NCBI GenBank assembly: GCA_020353535.1
Contig: CP070696.1
Span: 4,228,400 to 4,266,448 of the forward strand
Source: Spirochaetaceae bacterium
Lineage (GTDB): Bacteria > Spirochaetota > Spirochaetia > SZUA-6 > DRHE01
Direction: 5' to 3'
Length of the DNA stretch: 38,049 bases
This document shows, one piece after another, positions 7,369-15,495 of this stretch. Under the pieces are notes generated by a model. The model did not search any database, was not told the DNA's origin, and saw only the letters and a list, made by a program, of their open reading frames with translations. The first letter of the stretch is position 1, and each line of letters opens with the position of its first letter. Both the position numbers and the translations under genes were made by a program.

Positions 7369-8139
7369 TCAGATGAAGTCTGGATCCGCGATTGATTGGA
7401 AGCTCACACCGGCCCCGTTCACCTCTGCCGAGGTGGGCAGATTCGCCGGATCCACCTCCGATTCGGCCGGGTAGCTGCCGTCGTCGATCTGGCCATCCGC
7501 ATCGAATCCGTTTTGGTCGAAATGCCCGTTGTTGGCAGGATTGGCCGCCCCAAAGAGCGTGAAGTCGTAGGGATCTCCCTGGTCGCGAAGTCCCTGCTTG
7601 GCCGTGAAGTACAGGTCCACATGGCCTCCCTCTTCTTGAGCCAGGCCGATGGAGGCGGTCACGCTGCTCACCGCCGGGGAATGCTGCGAGTACACCGTCA
7701 TTTCTCTGTTCGACAAGCTGTGATTGAATTCGATCTTGTGCAGGCTACCGGAAGAATAGGTGCTGTCAAAAGCATGGGGTGAGAACACGATCTGTCCCGC
7801 GTTGGCGTCGTCGTAGGCGTACTCCATGGCCTTCGCCCATATTCCGCTCCGCCTGGTCCACACTTCCAGCAGATAGGCATAGGTCCCGCCGTTGATAGAG
7901 AGCTTGAGGGCAATCTCGTCGAAATCCGCGGCGCCGAGCCCGCTGGTGATGTGTACGGCCGTCCCCGGGCTTGGATGAAAGGTGTTGATCAAGGCTAATG
8001 AGCTCTCCACCAGGGCTGTTACGTTCCTGTACCCCTGCACGATATTGCGGAATCCTGTTCAAAGTGACGCATCGGCCATGAGAGCCGTGGCCGAGAGGAT
8101 GAACACCAGCGTCAGAAGAATGGCAATCCATCTCCTCAT
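7369..8139 (-). pseudogene. Secreted protein of unknown function, split by an in-frame UGA
   Basis: From ATG 8139 the frame encodes a 26-residue signal peptide (RRWIAILLTLVFILSATALM, then ADASL). It reaches TGA at 8061-8059 and continues in the same frame for about 229 residues to 7369. The downstream part (NIVQGYRNVTALVESSLALI onward) has a plausible secreted, beta-rich composition and an Asp/Gly-rich end (NGFDADGQIDDGSYP); I recognise no family. The binding site AGGAGG, seven bases before ATG 8139, overlaps the stop codon of the lipoprotein gene upstream. A GTG at 8040 could restart translation but would yield a protein without a signal peptide. A recent nonsense mutation, a sequencing error or readthrough are the alternatives; no selenocysteine context is known for such a protein. 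Confidence 0.6.
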
Positions 8140-8150
8140 GTTCATTCCTC

Positions 8151-8276
8151 CTACAGCCCATCCGGTATGGTCACGGTGACACCGGCAGGCAGTCCATACT
8201 CCTGTGGATTGACCTGGCATCCGCTCATCAGAAGCACGCATGCACTGAACACTACCAACGTAGCGATTATCCACAT
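8151..8276 (-). CDS. Very small lipoprotein (41 residues)
   Basis: The frame encodes WIIATLVVFSACVLLMSGC, a lipoprotein signal peptide with lipobox LMSG-Cys20, followed by only 21 residues (QVNPQEYGLPAGVTVTIPDG plus Leu). The mature product would be a 22-residue lipopeptide anchored in a membrane. ATG 8276 is the likely start, although the strongest Shine-Dalgarno-like sequence (GAGGAGG) lies about 18 bases upstream; a GTG nine codons further upstream is an alternative. It lies 165 bases downstream of the GH31 gene on the same strand and immediately precedes the split secreted-protein gene, with which it is translationally coupled. The function is unknown. Confidence 0.6.
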   Translation of the reverse strand: MWIIATLVVFSACVLLMSGCQVNPQEYGLPAGVTVTIPDGL

Positions 8277-8441
8277 CCTTCTTTTTACGATAAACCTCCT
8301 CACAATGATGGACTCGAGAATCGAATCGAGTCTTCGGAGACAAATTTCTGACCTCAAAATTAGAATATAGTGCCGGAGCTACAATTTTTTAGATTCTGTC
8401 TGGTGAAAAAAGGAGCTTGTTTTCCGCGATCAGAAATTCGG

Positions 8442-10517
8442 CTAGCCAAACTCCCGCCGAATCGCCTCGAAGGTCTCGCGGAAGGGGGATCGTTTTCTGT
8501 AGAACACAGGAGGCTGCCCTAAGGGGGCGGCCACCCGCCGACGGCCGGGGGCAAACTCCCGGCCGCTCCACAGGTGAATCCACTGGTCCTCGGGCAGGTA
8601 CACCGTCCAGGCACTCCTGCGCGGAGTGATCACCGGCGCCACAAGCAGATCCCGGCCGAACAGATACTGGTACTTCAAGCCGTGCAGCTGCGAATCCCCT
8701 TCGTAGTGCAGATAGGGGTGACGAATCACCGGTATACCTGTCTCCTGGTACTCCTTCAGGGAGTGCTGCCGGTAGGCCTTGAGGTGGTCGAATACCTCGG
8801 TCATGCGAGCAACATGGCTCAGAGTTTCGGCATCGGAGTCGAACTGCCAGTTCCGTTCGGGTCTGTTTCCTTCATGGCTGCGCAGCTGCAGGCTGAAGGT
8901 CCCCAGCTCCATCCAGCGCAGGAACAGCTCCTTGCTGCGGCGGATCCAGGCTACTGTGGTGAATCCGCCTACGTCGGAGTGGAAATGCCCGATGCCCTGC
9001 AGCCCCAGGGAGATCCCGGCCGGAATGACTGTTGCCAGGCCATCCCCCAGATTCCAGTTGACCAGCTGATCCCCAGCCCAGAAAGCAGGACTGCAGGCCA
9101 CCGATCCGTGGTAGCCTGCGCGCATGAAGAACACAACCTCCTTCTCCCGTCCAGTCTCCTGCAGCGCTTCCCAATTGACCCGGGCCCACCAGGCCGGATA
9201 GCGGTTGTGAACAGCGTCCCAGCTCTCCCCGGAAGCCAGGACGGCGCCGGGGGGGAGGTATTCGCCGTAATCGGCCATCCATCCATCCAGACCGATCCCG
9301 ATCAAATTCTCCCTGATCACTCCCTTGATCCAGTCTCGCGCGTCCGGGTTGGTCAGGTCGATCATGGCGGCTGGAAAATCGGTGATGGTCACATAGTGGT
9401 CCCTCCCGGAGCCGTTCTTGACGCAGAAACCTCGGGCGCTGGCCTCCTGATACAGCTCCTTTTCGATGGCCAGGAAGGGATTGATGTAGCCGAGGAAGCG
9501 GATGCCCCGGCTGTGCAGCTTCTCGATCAGGGTGGGAAGCTCGGGATAGCGCTCGGCGTCGTAGCGCCAGTTCCACATCAGCTGGCTGCCGAAGCTGGTC
9601 AGCCTGCGCCCCACCCAATCCTGGACCCACACGGCAGACACATGGATGCCGGCGTCCAGAGCCCGCTCGATCTTCTCCAGGATCACTTCCGGTCCACCCT
9701 GAACTCCAAGCCACATGCCCTCGAGGGTCCATTCCGGCACGGGAGGCTGGCGCCCCAGAGCATCGCTGAAAGCGCCGACTATGGCCGGGGCCGAATCCTG
9801 CACGTCGAAGCGGATCGATTCCGGAATCTGCCAAAACTCCAGGCGATGGCGGTTTTTATCCCTGAAGTCAAACTCCGCGTAGGCCGGACTGTCGCAGAGG
9901 CAGGACCAATTGTAACTGGAGAGGAAGGCGGTCAAGGGAAAATAACTGGAGTACCAGTGGCCCCCGGCTCCCATCTTCGCCTCGGCCAGCAGGGTGATCA
10001 GGCCCCGGCCTCTGCCGATTCCCTGCTCCTGACTCCAGACGGGTAATCTCTTTCCCCGCAGGTCGAGCTCCGAGTACTGCTCCCCGCAACCGTAGATGTG
10101 CTCCCTCGGTTCGGCCCACAGATCGAGCCACACCCTGTTCCACGGTGACTGGGGATCGGCAAACCTCATGCAAAGACGCCCCTGCTCCTCCGAACATAAC
10201 AGACGGATCCGGCCGGGAAACTCGATTGCCACCTGGGGTACGGCCATCCGGCCTGGAAGCCCTTTGCCGGCAAGCTCCCTTTCAGCAGACTCTTGGGCGA
10301 TTTCGTTCGCACCGGCAGCCTCATTCAGAACACGAAATTCCCGGCAGGGTGCCCGCTCCTGCACCCGGTCCCGGATGCGAAAGTGAGCGCGAACGCTACG
10401 GTAACGGCCGTCGCCTCGACCCACGGCCAGACAGGGTCTGCGGCGGTTGTGCTCGATCAGCTTCCTGCCTTTATAAGAAAGCGAAAAACCTTCCCCGTGA
10501 ACTTCAAGTTGAATCAT
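8442..10517 (-). CDS. GH31 glycosidase closely related to sulfoquinovosidase YihQ, with altered substrate-recognition residues
   Basis: The 691-residue protein aligns from end to end with E. coli YihQ (678 residues, recalled from memory). It shares IYGCGEQYSELDLRGK, RRLTSFG, GWMADYGEYLP with the nucleophile Asp416, FFMRAG, WAGDQ with acid/base Asp483, RSHEGNRPERNWQFDSDAE and APLGQPPVFYR. GH31 enzymes of this group are retaining alpha-glucosidases acting on sulfoquinovosides. Of the five sulfonate-recognition residues (QQRWY in YihQ: Gln262, Gln288, Arg301, Trp304, Tyr508), the equivalents here are Gln273, Gln299, Gln312, Trp315 and Phe519. Arg301 and Tyr508 are therefore replaced, and a related but different alpha-glucoside may be the substrate. 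No signal peptide is seen, so it acts on imported glycoside. ATG 10517 overlaps the stop of the upstream gene (ATGA), giving a start that matches YihQ. Confidence 0.9.
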   Translation of the reverse strand: MIQLEVHGEGFSLSYKGRKLIEHNRRRPCLAVGRGDGRYRSVRAHFRIRDRVQERAPCREFRVLNEAAGANEIAQESAERELAGKGLPGRMAVPQVAIEFPGRIRLLCSEEQGRLCMRFADPQSPWNRVWLDLWAEPREHIYGCGEQYSELDLRGKRLPVWSQEQGIGRGRGLITLLAEAKMGAGGHWYSSYFPLTAFLSSYNWSCLCDSPAYAEFDFRDKNRHRLEFWQIPESIRFDVQDSAPAIVGAFSDALGRQPPVPEWTLEGMWLGVQGGPEVILEKIERALDAGIHVSAVWVQDWVGRRLTSFGSQLMWNWRYDAERYPELPTLIEKLHSRGIRFLGYINPFLAIEKELYQEASARGFCVKNGSGRDHYVTITDFPAAMIDLTNPDARDWIKGVIRENLIGIGLDGWMADYGEYLPPGAVLASGESWDAVHNRYPAWWARVNWEALQETGREKEVVFFMRAGYHGSVACSPAFWAGDQLVNWNLGDGLATVIPAGISLGLQGIGHFHSDVGGFTTVAWIRRSKELFLRWMELGTFSLQLRSHEGNRPERNWQFDSDAETLSHVARMTEVFDHLKAYRQHSLKEYQETGIPVIRHPYLHYEGDSQLHGLKYQYLFGRDLLVAPVITPRRSAWTVYLPEDQWIHLWSGREFAPGRRRVAAPLGQPPVFYRKRSPFRETFEAIRREFG

Positions 10518-11608
10518 GCCCTGCTCCCGTCCCGGGCCCAAAGAGCCAGCTCCAGAGCCGCAAAGGCATCGTGGAAACCGACGGCCGGCTGCTCTCCTTT
10601 GGCCACGCACTCGGCAAAGTGCTTGGTATATTCCTTTATATTGTACGGTTCGGTCGCCTCCAGCCCGTACTCCATGATTTCAGCGGACTCCGGAGCCTGG
10701 TTCGGCCGCCCCCAGGCAACCAGGCCGCTGTAGCGGGTCTGCCCCGCGTCCAGGCGGCTGATCGGCCCGTCCTTCAAATGACACCACACCGTACCTTTAC
10801 CACCGTGCACGGTGAGCCCCAGATTGAAATCGAAGCCGCTCAAGGCATGGGAGAGTTGGAAGATCCCTCCACCCTCCAGCTTTCCCTGGAGAAAGGCGAT
10901 GTCTTCGTAGTCGAAATCCGCGTGGATGCGGTCGCTGGTGTGGCAGCGGAGCTCCGCCACCTCCCTGCCGGTGACAAAGCGCAGCAGATCCAGCCAGTGG
11001 GAGGTCTCCTCCACGATCAGCCCGCCGGAGTTTTCCTTATGCTGGATCCACTGCCGCCACTTATCCCGCTTAAAGGGGCGACGGAAGTGATAGAGGGTGA
11101 AGGCTTCGATCGTGCCGACGTAGCCCTCTGCCAACAATCGCTTGAGCTGGACTATCACCGGATTCAGGCGGAACTCGTAATCCACGGCGAAATTGCCCGC
11201 TGCGGACTGCAGGCACGCACCGATCCGGTGGGCATCCTCCAGACTCAGAGCCAGGGGCTTCTCCAGCAGCAGGTGCCGTCCCGACTCAAGGATGCGAGTG
11301 GCCAGATCGGCGTGGGTGTGGTCCGGGGTGCAGAGACTGATGATCCGGATCGACTCATCGGCCAGCAACGCCTCCAAAGAACTGTAGGTCCGGACACCCA
11401 GATCCTCCCAGCTCCGTCCGATCATCTCCGGCGGGTACAACTGTTGGAGATTGAGCATGCTGCCCGCCTGGAAAGTCCCTCCCACTGCGGCCAGCCTCTC
11501 CGGAATCAGATCGCAGACTGCGGCCAGCTCCGTGTAAGGGCTCTCCAGGTAGCCTGCACAGTGGGCATGGCCGATCCCCAATCCGACGACCGCCGCCTTC
11601 ATCTCCAT
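10514..11608 (-). CDS. Gfo/Idh/MocA family sugar oxidoreductase
   Basis: The 364-residue protein has the N-terminal NAD(P)-binding fold (AAVVGLGIGHAH, residues 5-16), the loop LCTPDHTHA, and the family hallmark LLLEKPLALS with Lys117. The C-terminal domain has HKENSGGLIVEETSHWLDLL, where the histidine of the family's catalytic region is found. Family members oxidise or reduce sugars, inositols and sugar derivatives, often at C1 or C3. It is cotranslated with the GH31 gene (four-base overlap) and lies four bases after the amidohydrolase gene, so it probably works on the sugar released by the GH31 enzyme. ATG 11608 (MEMKAAVV) is used; ATG 11602 is equally possible. Confidence 0.9.
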   Translation of the reverse strand: MEMKAAVVGLGIGHAHCAGYLESPYTELAAVCDLIPERLAAVGGTFQAGSMLNLQQLYPPEMIGRSWEDLGVRTYSSLEALLADESIRIISLCTPDHTHADLATRILESGRHLLLEKPLALSLEDAHRIGACLQSAAGNFAVDYEFRLNPVIVQLKRLLAEGYVGTIEAFTLYHFRRPFKRDKWRQWIQHKENSGGLIVEETSHWLDLLRFVTGREVAELRCHTSDRIHADFDYEDIAFLQGKLEGGGIFQLSHALSGFDFNLGLTVHGGKGTVWCHLKDGPISRLDAGQTRYSGLVAWGRPNQAPESAEIMEYGLEATEPYNIKEYTKHFAECVAKGEQPAVGFHDAFAALELALWARDGSRA

Positions 11609-11612
11609 GCCC

Positions 11613-12716
11613 CTATCCCCTTGCACCCCTGAGAGCCGCCTCCAGTTCCCTGTATACAGTCCGGAGTGCATCCCGGTCAACGGCAGACGTCCCCACGGCG
11701 GCAAGGCCGTCTCTGAGCTCCCCCGCGTACTCCAGACAGGCATCCCGGTTGATCCGTCTGGGGGAAGGGGGGTACAGCCGACGAAAATTTTCCCGGCAGA
11801 TCCGATCCAGAACCTCTGTCTCCAATGCCAAGCCCCGCACCCGGGGCCTGGCCGGACGGGTAGGCGGGAACGGATTGTCCATCTGCTCCGCGGTTCCAAG
11901 GAAGCCCAGTAGAAACTCGCTGCGCCGGAGATTGTCGGCATAATCCGCGTAGGGAATGGCGGAGAAGGTTCGGGTGAACCAGAAGCCGTCACTGCCGAAG
12001 AGGATCCGCTCCCGAAAGGTGTGGAAGAACTCCCGAGCATCCCCCCGGCTCCGATCCAGATCGCCGTAGAAGTACAGCCCCGGTGCCAGATCGAGATGGG
12101 CGTTTCGATGGGCCTGCAGGATACGGGCCAGCCGATCCAGATCATGGGCCATCATCAACAGATGGGGGAAGATGACCGGCAGAGCTGGACAGGATTCCAA
12201 TACGGCCAGAGCCTGACGCTGCAGCTCCTCATAGCCGGGCAGGGGCCTCGCTTCTACAGATCCGTTCGCTTCAGGCCAAAACACGGGGGGATCGGCGACG
12301 TGCATCAATACCGGCAGGTTCAAACGTTCAGCCTCCCGCAAGGCTTCGAGGAACGGCGGATCGTCCAGTTTGAGCCCGAGCTGTCTCTGAAAGCTGGGCT
12401 TACCGGCAAAGATCTTCAGCCCGTCGAAGCCCAGACGCCACAGGCGCCGCACCTGATCGGCCAGATCCAAGGGTTCATGAGCGTCGTAGAAAATCGCGGA
12501 AAAATCGAAACTGCCCAGGGCGTAGCAGCGCTCACCGAAGTGCACCTTGGCCAACAGTGCCTCCGGGTTGAAGTTGATACGCTCCTTCACAGGTAGGGAT
12601 AGTACGCAGATCCTGTCCGCCCCGATCTCACCGCAGTAGCGCTCCAACTCGACCAGGCGGGTGTGGTCGCAGAAGTGGATGTGGGAATCGATAAGGGTCC
12701 GGTCCGTGGGCGTCAT
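11613..12716 (-). CDS. TIM-barrel metal-dependent hydrolase (amidohydrolase 2 family)
   Basis: The 367-residue protein has the amidohydrolase pattern: DSHIHF (His12, His14), PVLMHVADP (His139), IFPHLLMMA (His185) and LFGSDGFWF (Asp243), which would bind one metal ion. KIFAGKP at the third strand is also present. This family includes sugar lactonases, decarboxylases and related hydrolases. Next to a Gfo/Idh/MocA dehydrogenase, hydrolysis of a sugar lactone or other oxidised sugar is a reasonable inference, but nothing in the sequence fixes the substrate. The C-terminal 60 residues, rich in Arg and Ala, extend beyond the barrel. Spacing within the operon is 22 bases to the NagB-like gene and 4 bases to the oxidoreductase gene. 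Confidence 0.8.
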   Translation of the reverse strand: MTPTDRTLIDSHIHFCDHTRLVELERYCGEIGADRICVLSLPVKERINFNPEALLAKVHFGERCYALGSFDFSAIFYDAHEPLDLADQVRRLWRLGFDGLKIFAGKPSFQRQLGLKLDDPPFLEALREAERLNLPVLMHVADPPVFWPEANGSVEARPLPGYEELQRQALAVLESCPALPVIFPHLLMMAHDLDRLARILQAHRNAHLDLAPGLYFYGDLDRSRGDAREFFHTFRERILFGSDGFWFTRTFSAIPYADYADNLRRSEFLLGFLGTAEQMDNPFPPTRPARPRVRGLALETEVLDRICRENFRRLYPPSPRRINRDACLEYAGELRDGLAAVGTSAVDRDALRTVYRELEAALRGARG

Positions 12717-12738
12717 CTCGTGGGCATCACCTAGAAGG

Positions 12739-13569
12739 TTATTTCAGCTGAAACTCAGGTCTGGCCGCCACCTCCCGGGTCATCACCAGCCGCGTGTCGG
12801 GATGATCCCGAAGCAGGGAGGCGGGAAAGCGAGCCGTCTTCTCTCCAAATAGCAGCTTCCGCACCACCGCTCTCTGCCAGGGTCGGTTCAGATACGCCCG
12901 GACGCGTTTGGAGGCGAAGATTTGCTTGAAGCCCACGGTCACCGCCCTGGGGGGGATGCGTTCGAATGCGCCCCGGAGAGCGGTATAGGAGTTGATGGTG
13001 ATGGTCTCCCGGCTCAAGGGTAAAACCCGGGTGGGCAGGTTCCGGAAGCCCTCCGCATCTATCTCCTGGCCCGCTTCCGCTGCCTCGTTGAAAGCCAGGT
13101 GGCCGTTGATGCCCACGCCGGCAAAGCAAATGTCCGCCTGGCCCAGCTCCGCGAGCCTGCGGTCGTAGTCGGTCGGGTCGTCGGGATCGGGAAACAGCAC
13201 CTGTTCTGCTTTGAGGTTCATCTTCTCCGGCATGGGATCGACCAGTTCCCGTTTGATGAAGCCCCGAAAGGACAGGGGATGATCCAGAGGAATCCGTTTG
13301 CCCGCTTCATCGAGGTACTCGTCCATGAAGAAGCAGTGCACCCGGGAGAGGTCGAGCGGGCGCAGACTGCACAGCCAGACGAAGCGCCGGTACTGGTAAA
13401 CCGGCCCGACGGGCAGGATGAACACGCTGCTCTTCCCGGCGGCATTGTTGTTCTCGACTTCGAGGTATAGGGTCAGAGCGATGTGGTAGTAAAGATCGAT
13501 GTCCGTTTCCAGTATCTCGACGGGCAGGGGCGTGCTCTTTGGGTCGATGTCGGTGGCGTAAATGTCCAT
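12739..13569 (-). CDS. Glucosamine-6-phosphate deaminase (NagB)-like protein
   Basis: The 276-residue protein matches NagB in MDEYLDEAG (Asp83, equivalent to the catalytic Asp72 of E. coli NagB), HPLSFRGFIKREL, and GVGINGHLAFNEA (Asn155, His157, Glu162). Asn in place of Asp at the NGH position is common in Gram-positive-type NagB. It differs elsewhere: the usual TGSTP phosphate loop reads LPVGPVYQYR, and the segment holding E. coli Lys208 reads NRPWQRAVVRKLL. It may deaminate or isomerise an amino-sugar phosphate, or, like FraB of Salmonella, act as a deglycase on another sugar phosphate. The gene begins one base after the permease stop codon, so it belongs to the importer operon. Confidence 0.8.
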   Translation of the reverse strand: MDIYATDIDPKSTPLPVEILETDIDLYYHIALTLYLEVENNNAAGKSSVFILPVGPVYQYRRFVWLCSLRPLDLSRVHCFFMDEYLDEAGKRIPLDHPLSFRGFIKRELVDPMPEKMNLKAEQVLFPDPDDPTDYDRRLAELGQADICFAGVGINGHLAFNEAAEAGQEIDAEGFRNLPTRVLPLSRETITINSYTALRGAFERIPPRAVTVGFKQIFASKRVRAYLNRPWQRAVVRKLLFGEKTARFPASLLRDHPDTRLVMTREVAARPEFQLK

Positions 13570-13570
13570 G

Positions 13571-14416
13571 TTATCCCTTGACCGCTCCGGAGGACAGTCC
13601 CTGGATGATCTTCTCGTGGAAGAGGATATACACCACGATGCTGGGGATCATGGTGACCACCAAGGCCGCGTACATCGAGGTATATTCCGCCCGGAACTGG
13701 CTCTTGAAGAAGCGTATGCCCAGTTGAATGGTTCTGGCCCGCACCGAGGAGGTGAGAAGCAATGCGTAGATGAACTCGTTCCAGGCGTAGAGAAATACGA
13801 AGGTCCCGGCGGTCACCACCCCGAGCCGGGAAAGGGGAAAGACGATGCGGGCGTAGCGCTGCCAGAAGGAGCAGCCGTCGATCAAGCCCGCCTCCTCCAA
13901 CTCCTTGGGAACCGTACCCATGAAGCCGTGGATGAGAAACACTGAAATCGGCAGATTGATGGCCGCATAGGTCAGGATCAGAGCCCCGAGGGTATCATAG
14001 ATGCCCAGCTTACTGATCAACTGAAAATAGGGAACCATTAGGGCGATGATCGGGATCAGCACACCGGCCAGGATGATGGAGAGGATCAGGTTGTTCAGGC
14101 CGAAGCGGAAGCGGGAGAGGGCGTAGGAGGCCATCGATGCCACGAAGATATTCAGAGCCGTAGCCGCGGCGGAGACGACGATCGAGTGCAGAAAGAGCAG
14201 GTGCAGGTCGGAAAGCTGAAAGGCGTTGATGTAGTTCTGGATCTGCCACACCTTGGGCAGCAGAAAGGGCTTGTTGATCAGCTCCAGATTCGTTTTGAAG
14301 GAACTGATCACCAACCACAGCAGAGGGATGAAGGTGATGACGAGGAAGAAAGCGAGTACGATCCACTTTCCCGTTTTAGCGATGACGTCGACTGCCGGGG
14401 AGGTCGTCTTTCTCAT
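13571..14416 (-). CDS. Sugar ABC transporter permease, MalG/UgpE type
   Basis: The 281-residue inner-membrane protein has six predicted membrane segments. The EAA loop (KELEEAGLIDGCSFWQRYARIV) contacts the ATPase, and the C-terminal GLSSGAVKG is standard for MalG-type permeases. It forms the membrane channel with the permease encoded eleven bases upstream. ATG 14416 is used because GGGAGGG lies about six bases before it; longer readings from the upstream frame overlap the partner gene. The cognate binding protein is probably the one encoded at 20405-21673, although the genes are no longer adjacent. Confidence 0.93.
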   Translation of the reverse strand: MRKTTSPAVDVIAKTGKWIVLAFFLVITFIPLLWLVISSFKTNLELINKPFLLPKVWQIQNYINAFQLSDLHLLFLHSIVVSAAATALNIFVASMASYALSRFRFGLNNLILSIILAGVLIPIIALMVPYFQLISKLGIYDTLGALILTYAAINLPISVFLIHGFMGTVPKELEEAGLIDGCSFWQRYARIVFPLSRLGVVTAGTFVFLYAWNEFIYALLLTSSVRARTIQLGIRFFKSQFRAEYTSMYAALVVTMIPSIVVYILFHEKIIQGLSSGAVKG

Positions 14417-14427
14417 ATCTTCCCTCC

Positions 14428-15312
14428 CTACTGCCGCGCCTCGGCTGCGGTATCGGTCCTTCCCAACAGGCTGCGGATGGTAACGATGAGCACACCTCCC
14501 AGGATTATCAGAAACGCTCCCACCGCATTGGCGTGTCCGTAGTCCAGATGTCCCATCATGTTGTAGAGCATCAGTCCCATGACCGAGGTGGAGTTGGCCG
14601 GCCCTCCCGCGGTCATCAGAAAGGTAGCCTCGAAGTGCCGCATCCCGTAGGCCATGGCCAGGGTCATGGCGGTTATCAGGATCCCCCGCACCATGGGCAG
14701 GGTAATGTGGATCTCCTGCTGCCAGACGTTGGCCCCGTCTATCTCGGCGGCCTCGTAGAACGAGACGGGAATGGCCATTGTTCCGGCCAGGACGATGATC
14801 ATGAAGTAGCCGATGTACAGGACCTGCTGAGCGATGACCGCGGGCAGAGCGGTCTCGATCTCCCCCAACCAGTTGTGGGTCAAGTGTTCCAGACCTACGG
14901 AAGTAAGAATCTGGTTGAGGATCCCGTGGTCGGCGTTGTAGATCGCCATCCACAGCATCGCGATGGCAACCTGGGAGATGACGTTGGGAAGAAAGTATAT
15001 GGTGCGGAGCACGCGCCAGCCTGAGGGTCGGCGGGTCAGGATCATGGCCACCAGGGCGGCGAGAAAGATCTGCAGGAATCCGAGGGACAGCGCCCAGATG
15101 AAGTTGTTGCGCACCGACAGGCGAAAAGTGCCATTCATGAGCAGATCGACGAAGTTCTGTACCCCCCGGAACTGGGGCGCCGTGACTCCGTTCCAGGAGG
15201 TAAGGCCGATGCTGAACACGAATCCCAGAGGGTAGATGAAAAATGCCGCGTACAGGATAACGGCGGGCAGCAGAAACAGGGTGATACCCTTCCAGTGCTT
15301 GTGCAGTGTCAT
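14428..15312 (-). CDS. Sugar ABC transporter permease, MalF/UgpA type
   Basis: The 294-residue membrane protein begins with a typical first helix (ITLFLLPAVILYAAFFIYPL). It contains FYEAAEIDGANVWQQEIHITLP, the EAA loop, and LMTAGGPANSTSVMGLMLYN, a MalF-type signature. It is a subunit of a CUT1-family carbohydrate importer. GAGGAG lies seven bases upstream of ATG 15312. It is the first gene of the minus-strand catabolic run permease-permease-NagB-amidohydrolase-oxidoreductase-GH31, and diverges from the aldehyde:ferredoxin oxidoreductase operon. No ATPase gene is present in the run. Confidence 0.93.
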   Translation of the reverse strand: MTLHKHWKGITLFLLPAVILYAAFFIYPLGFVFSIGLTSWNGVTAPQFRGVQNFVDLLMNGTFRLSVRNNFIWALSLGFLQIFLAALVAMILTRRPSGWRVLRTIYFLPNVISQVAIAMLWMAIYNADHGILNQILTSVGLEHLTHNWLGEIETALPAVIAQQVLYIGYFMIIVLAGTMAIPVSFYEAAEIDGANVWQQEIHITLPMVRGILITAMTLAMAYGMRHFEATFLMTAGGPANSTSVMGLMLYNMMGHLDYGHANAVGAFLIILGGVLIVTIRSLLGRTDTAAEARQ

Positions 15313-15329
15313 CGCTTACTCCTCGACCC

Positions 15330-15358
15330 ATTCTACCAGACTCGAGCCGGGCTGACGA
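15330..15358 (-). promoter_or_regulatory. Candidate promoter for the permease-GH31 operon
   Basis: On the minus strand TCGTCA (15358-15353) and TAGAAT (15335-15330) are separated by 17 bases and lie just upstream of the ribosome binding site of the first permease gene. The -35 box is weak (4 of 6). It would leave a leader of about ten bases. Confidence 0.4.
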
Positions 15359-15402
15359 GGACACGGCTCCGGAAATCCAGGGCTCAAACCGCTGCGCACG
15401 CT

Positions 15403-15431
15403 TTGAGCTCCATCGTAAAAGCTGTTATAGT
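15403..15431 (+). promoter_or_regulatory. Sigma70-type promoter for the aldehyde:ferredoxin oxidoreductase operon
   Basis: TTGAGC (15403-15408) and TATAGT (15426-15431) have a 17-base spacer. The predicted start of transcription is about 60 bases upstream of the ferredoxin ATG. Confidence 0.6.
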
Positions 15432-15495
15432 CTGGGAGTTGGGTTTCGGGAGCTTCACGCTCACCCCGCAAGCGCCTACATCAAGGAGACCAGGA

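Noticed and set aside
8059..8061. Selenocysteine at the in-frame UGA
   Set aside because: The UGA lies just after a signal peptide in a protein with no redox motif, and no selenocysteine insertion element was recognised. Mutation or sequence error is simpler.
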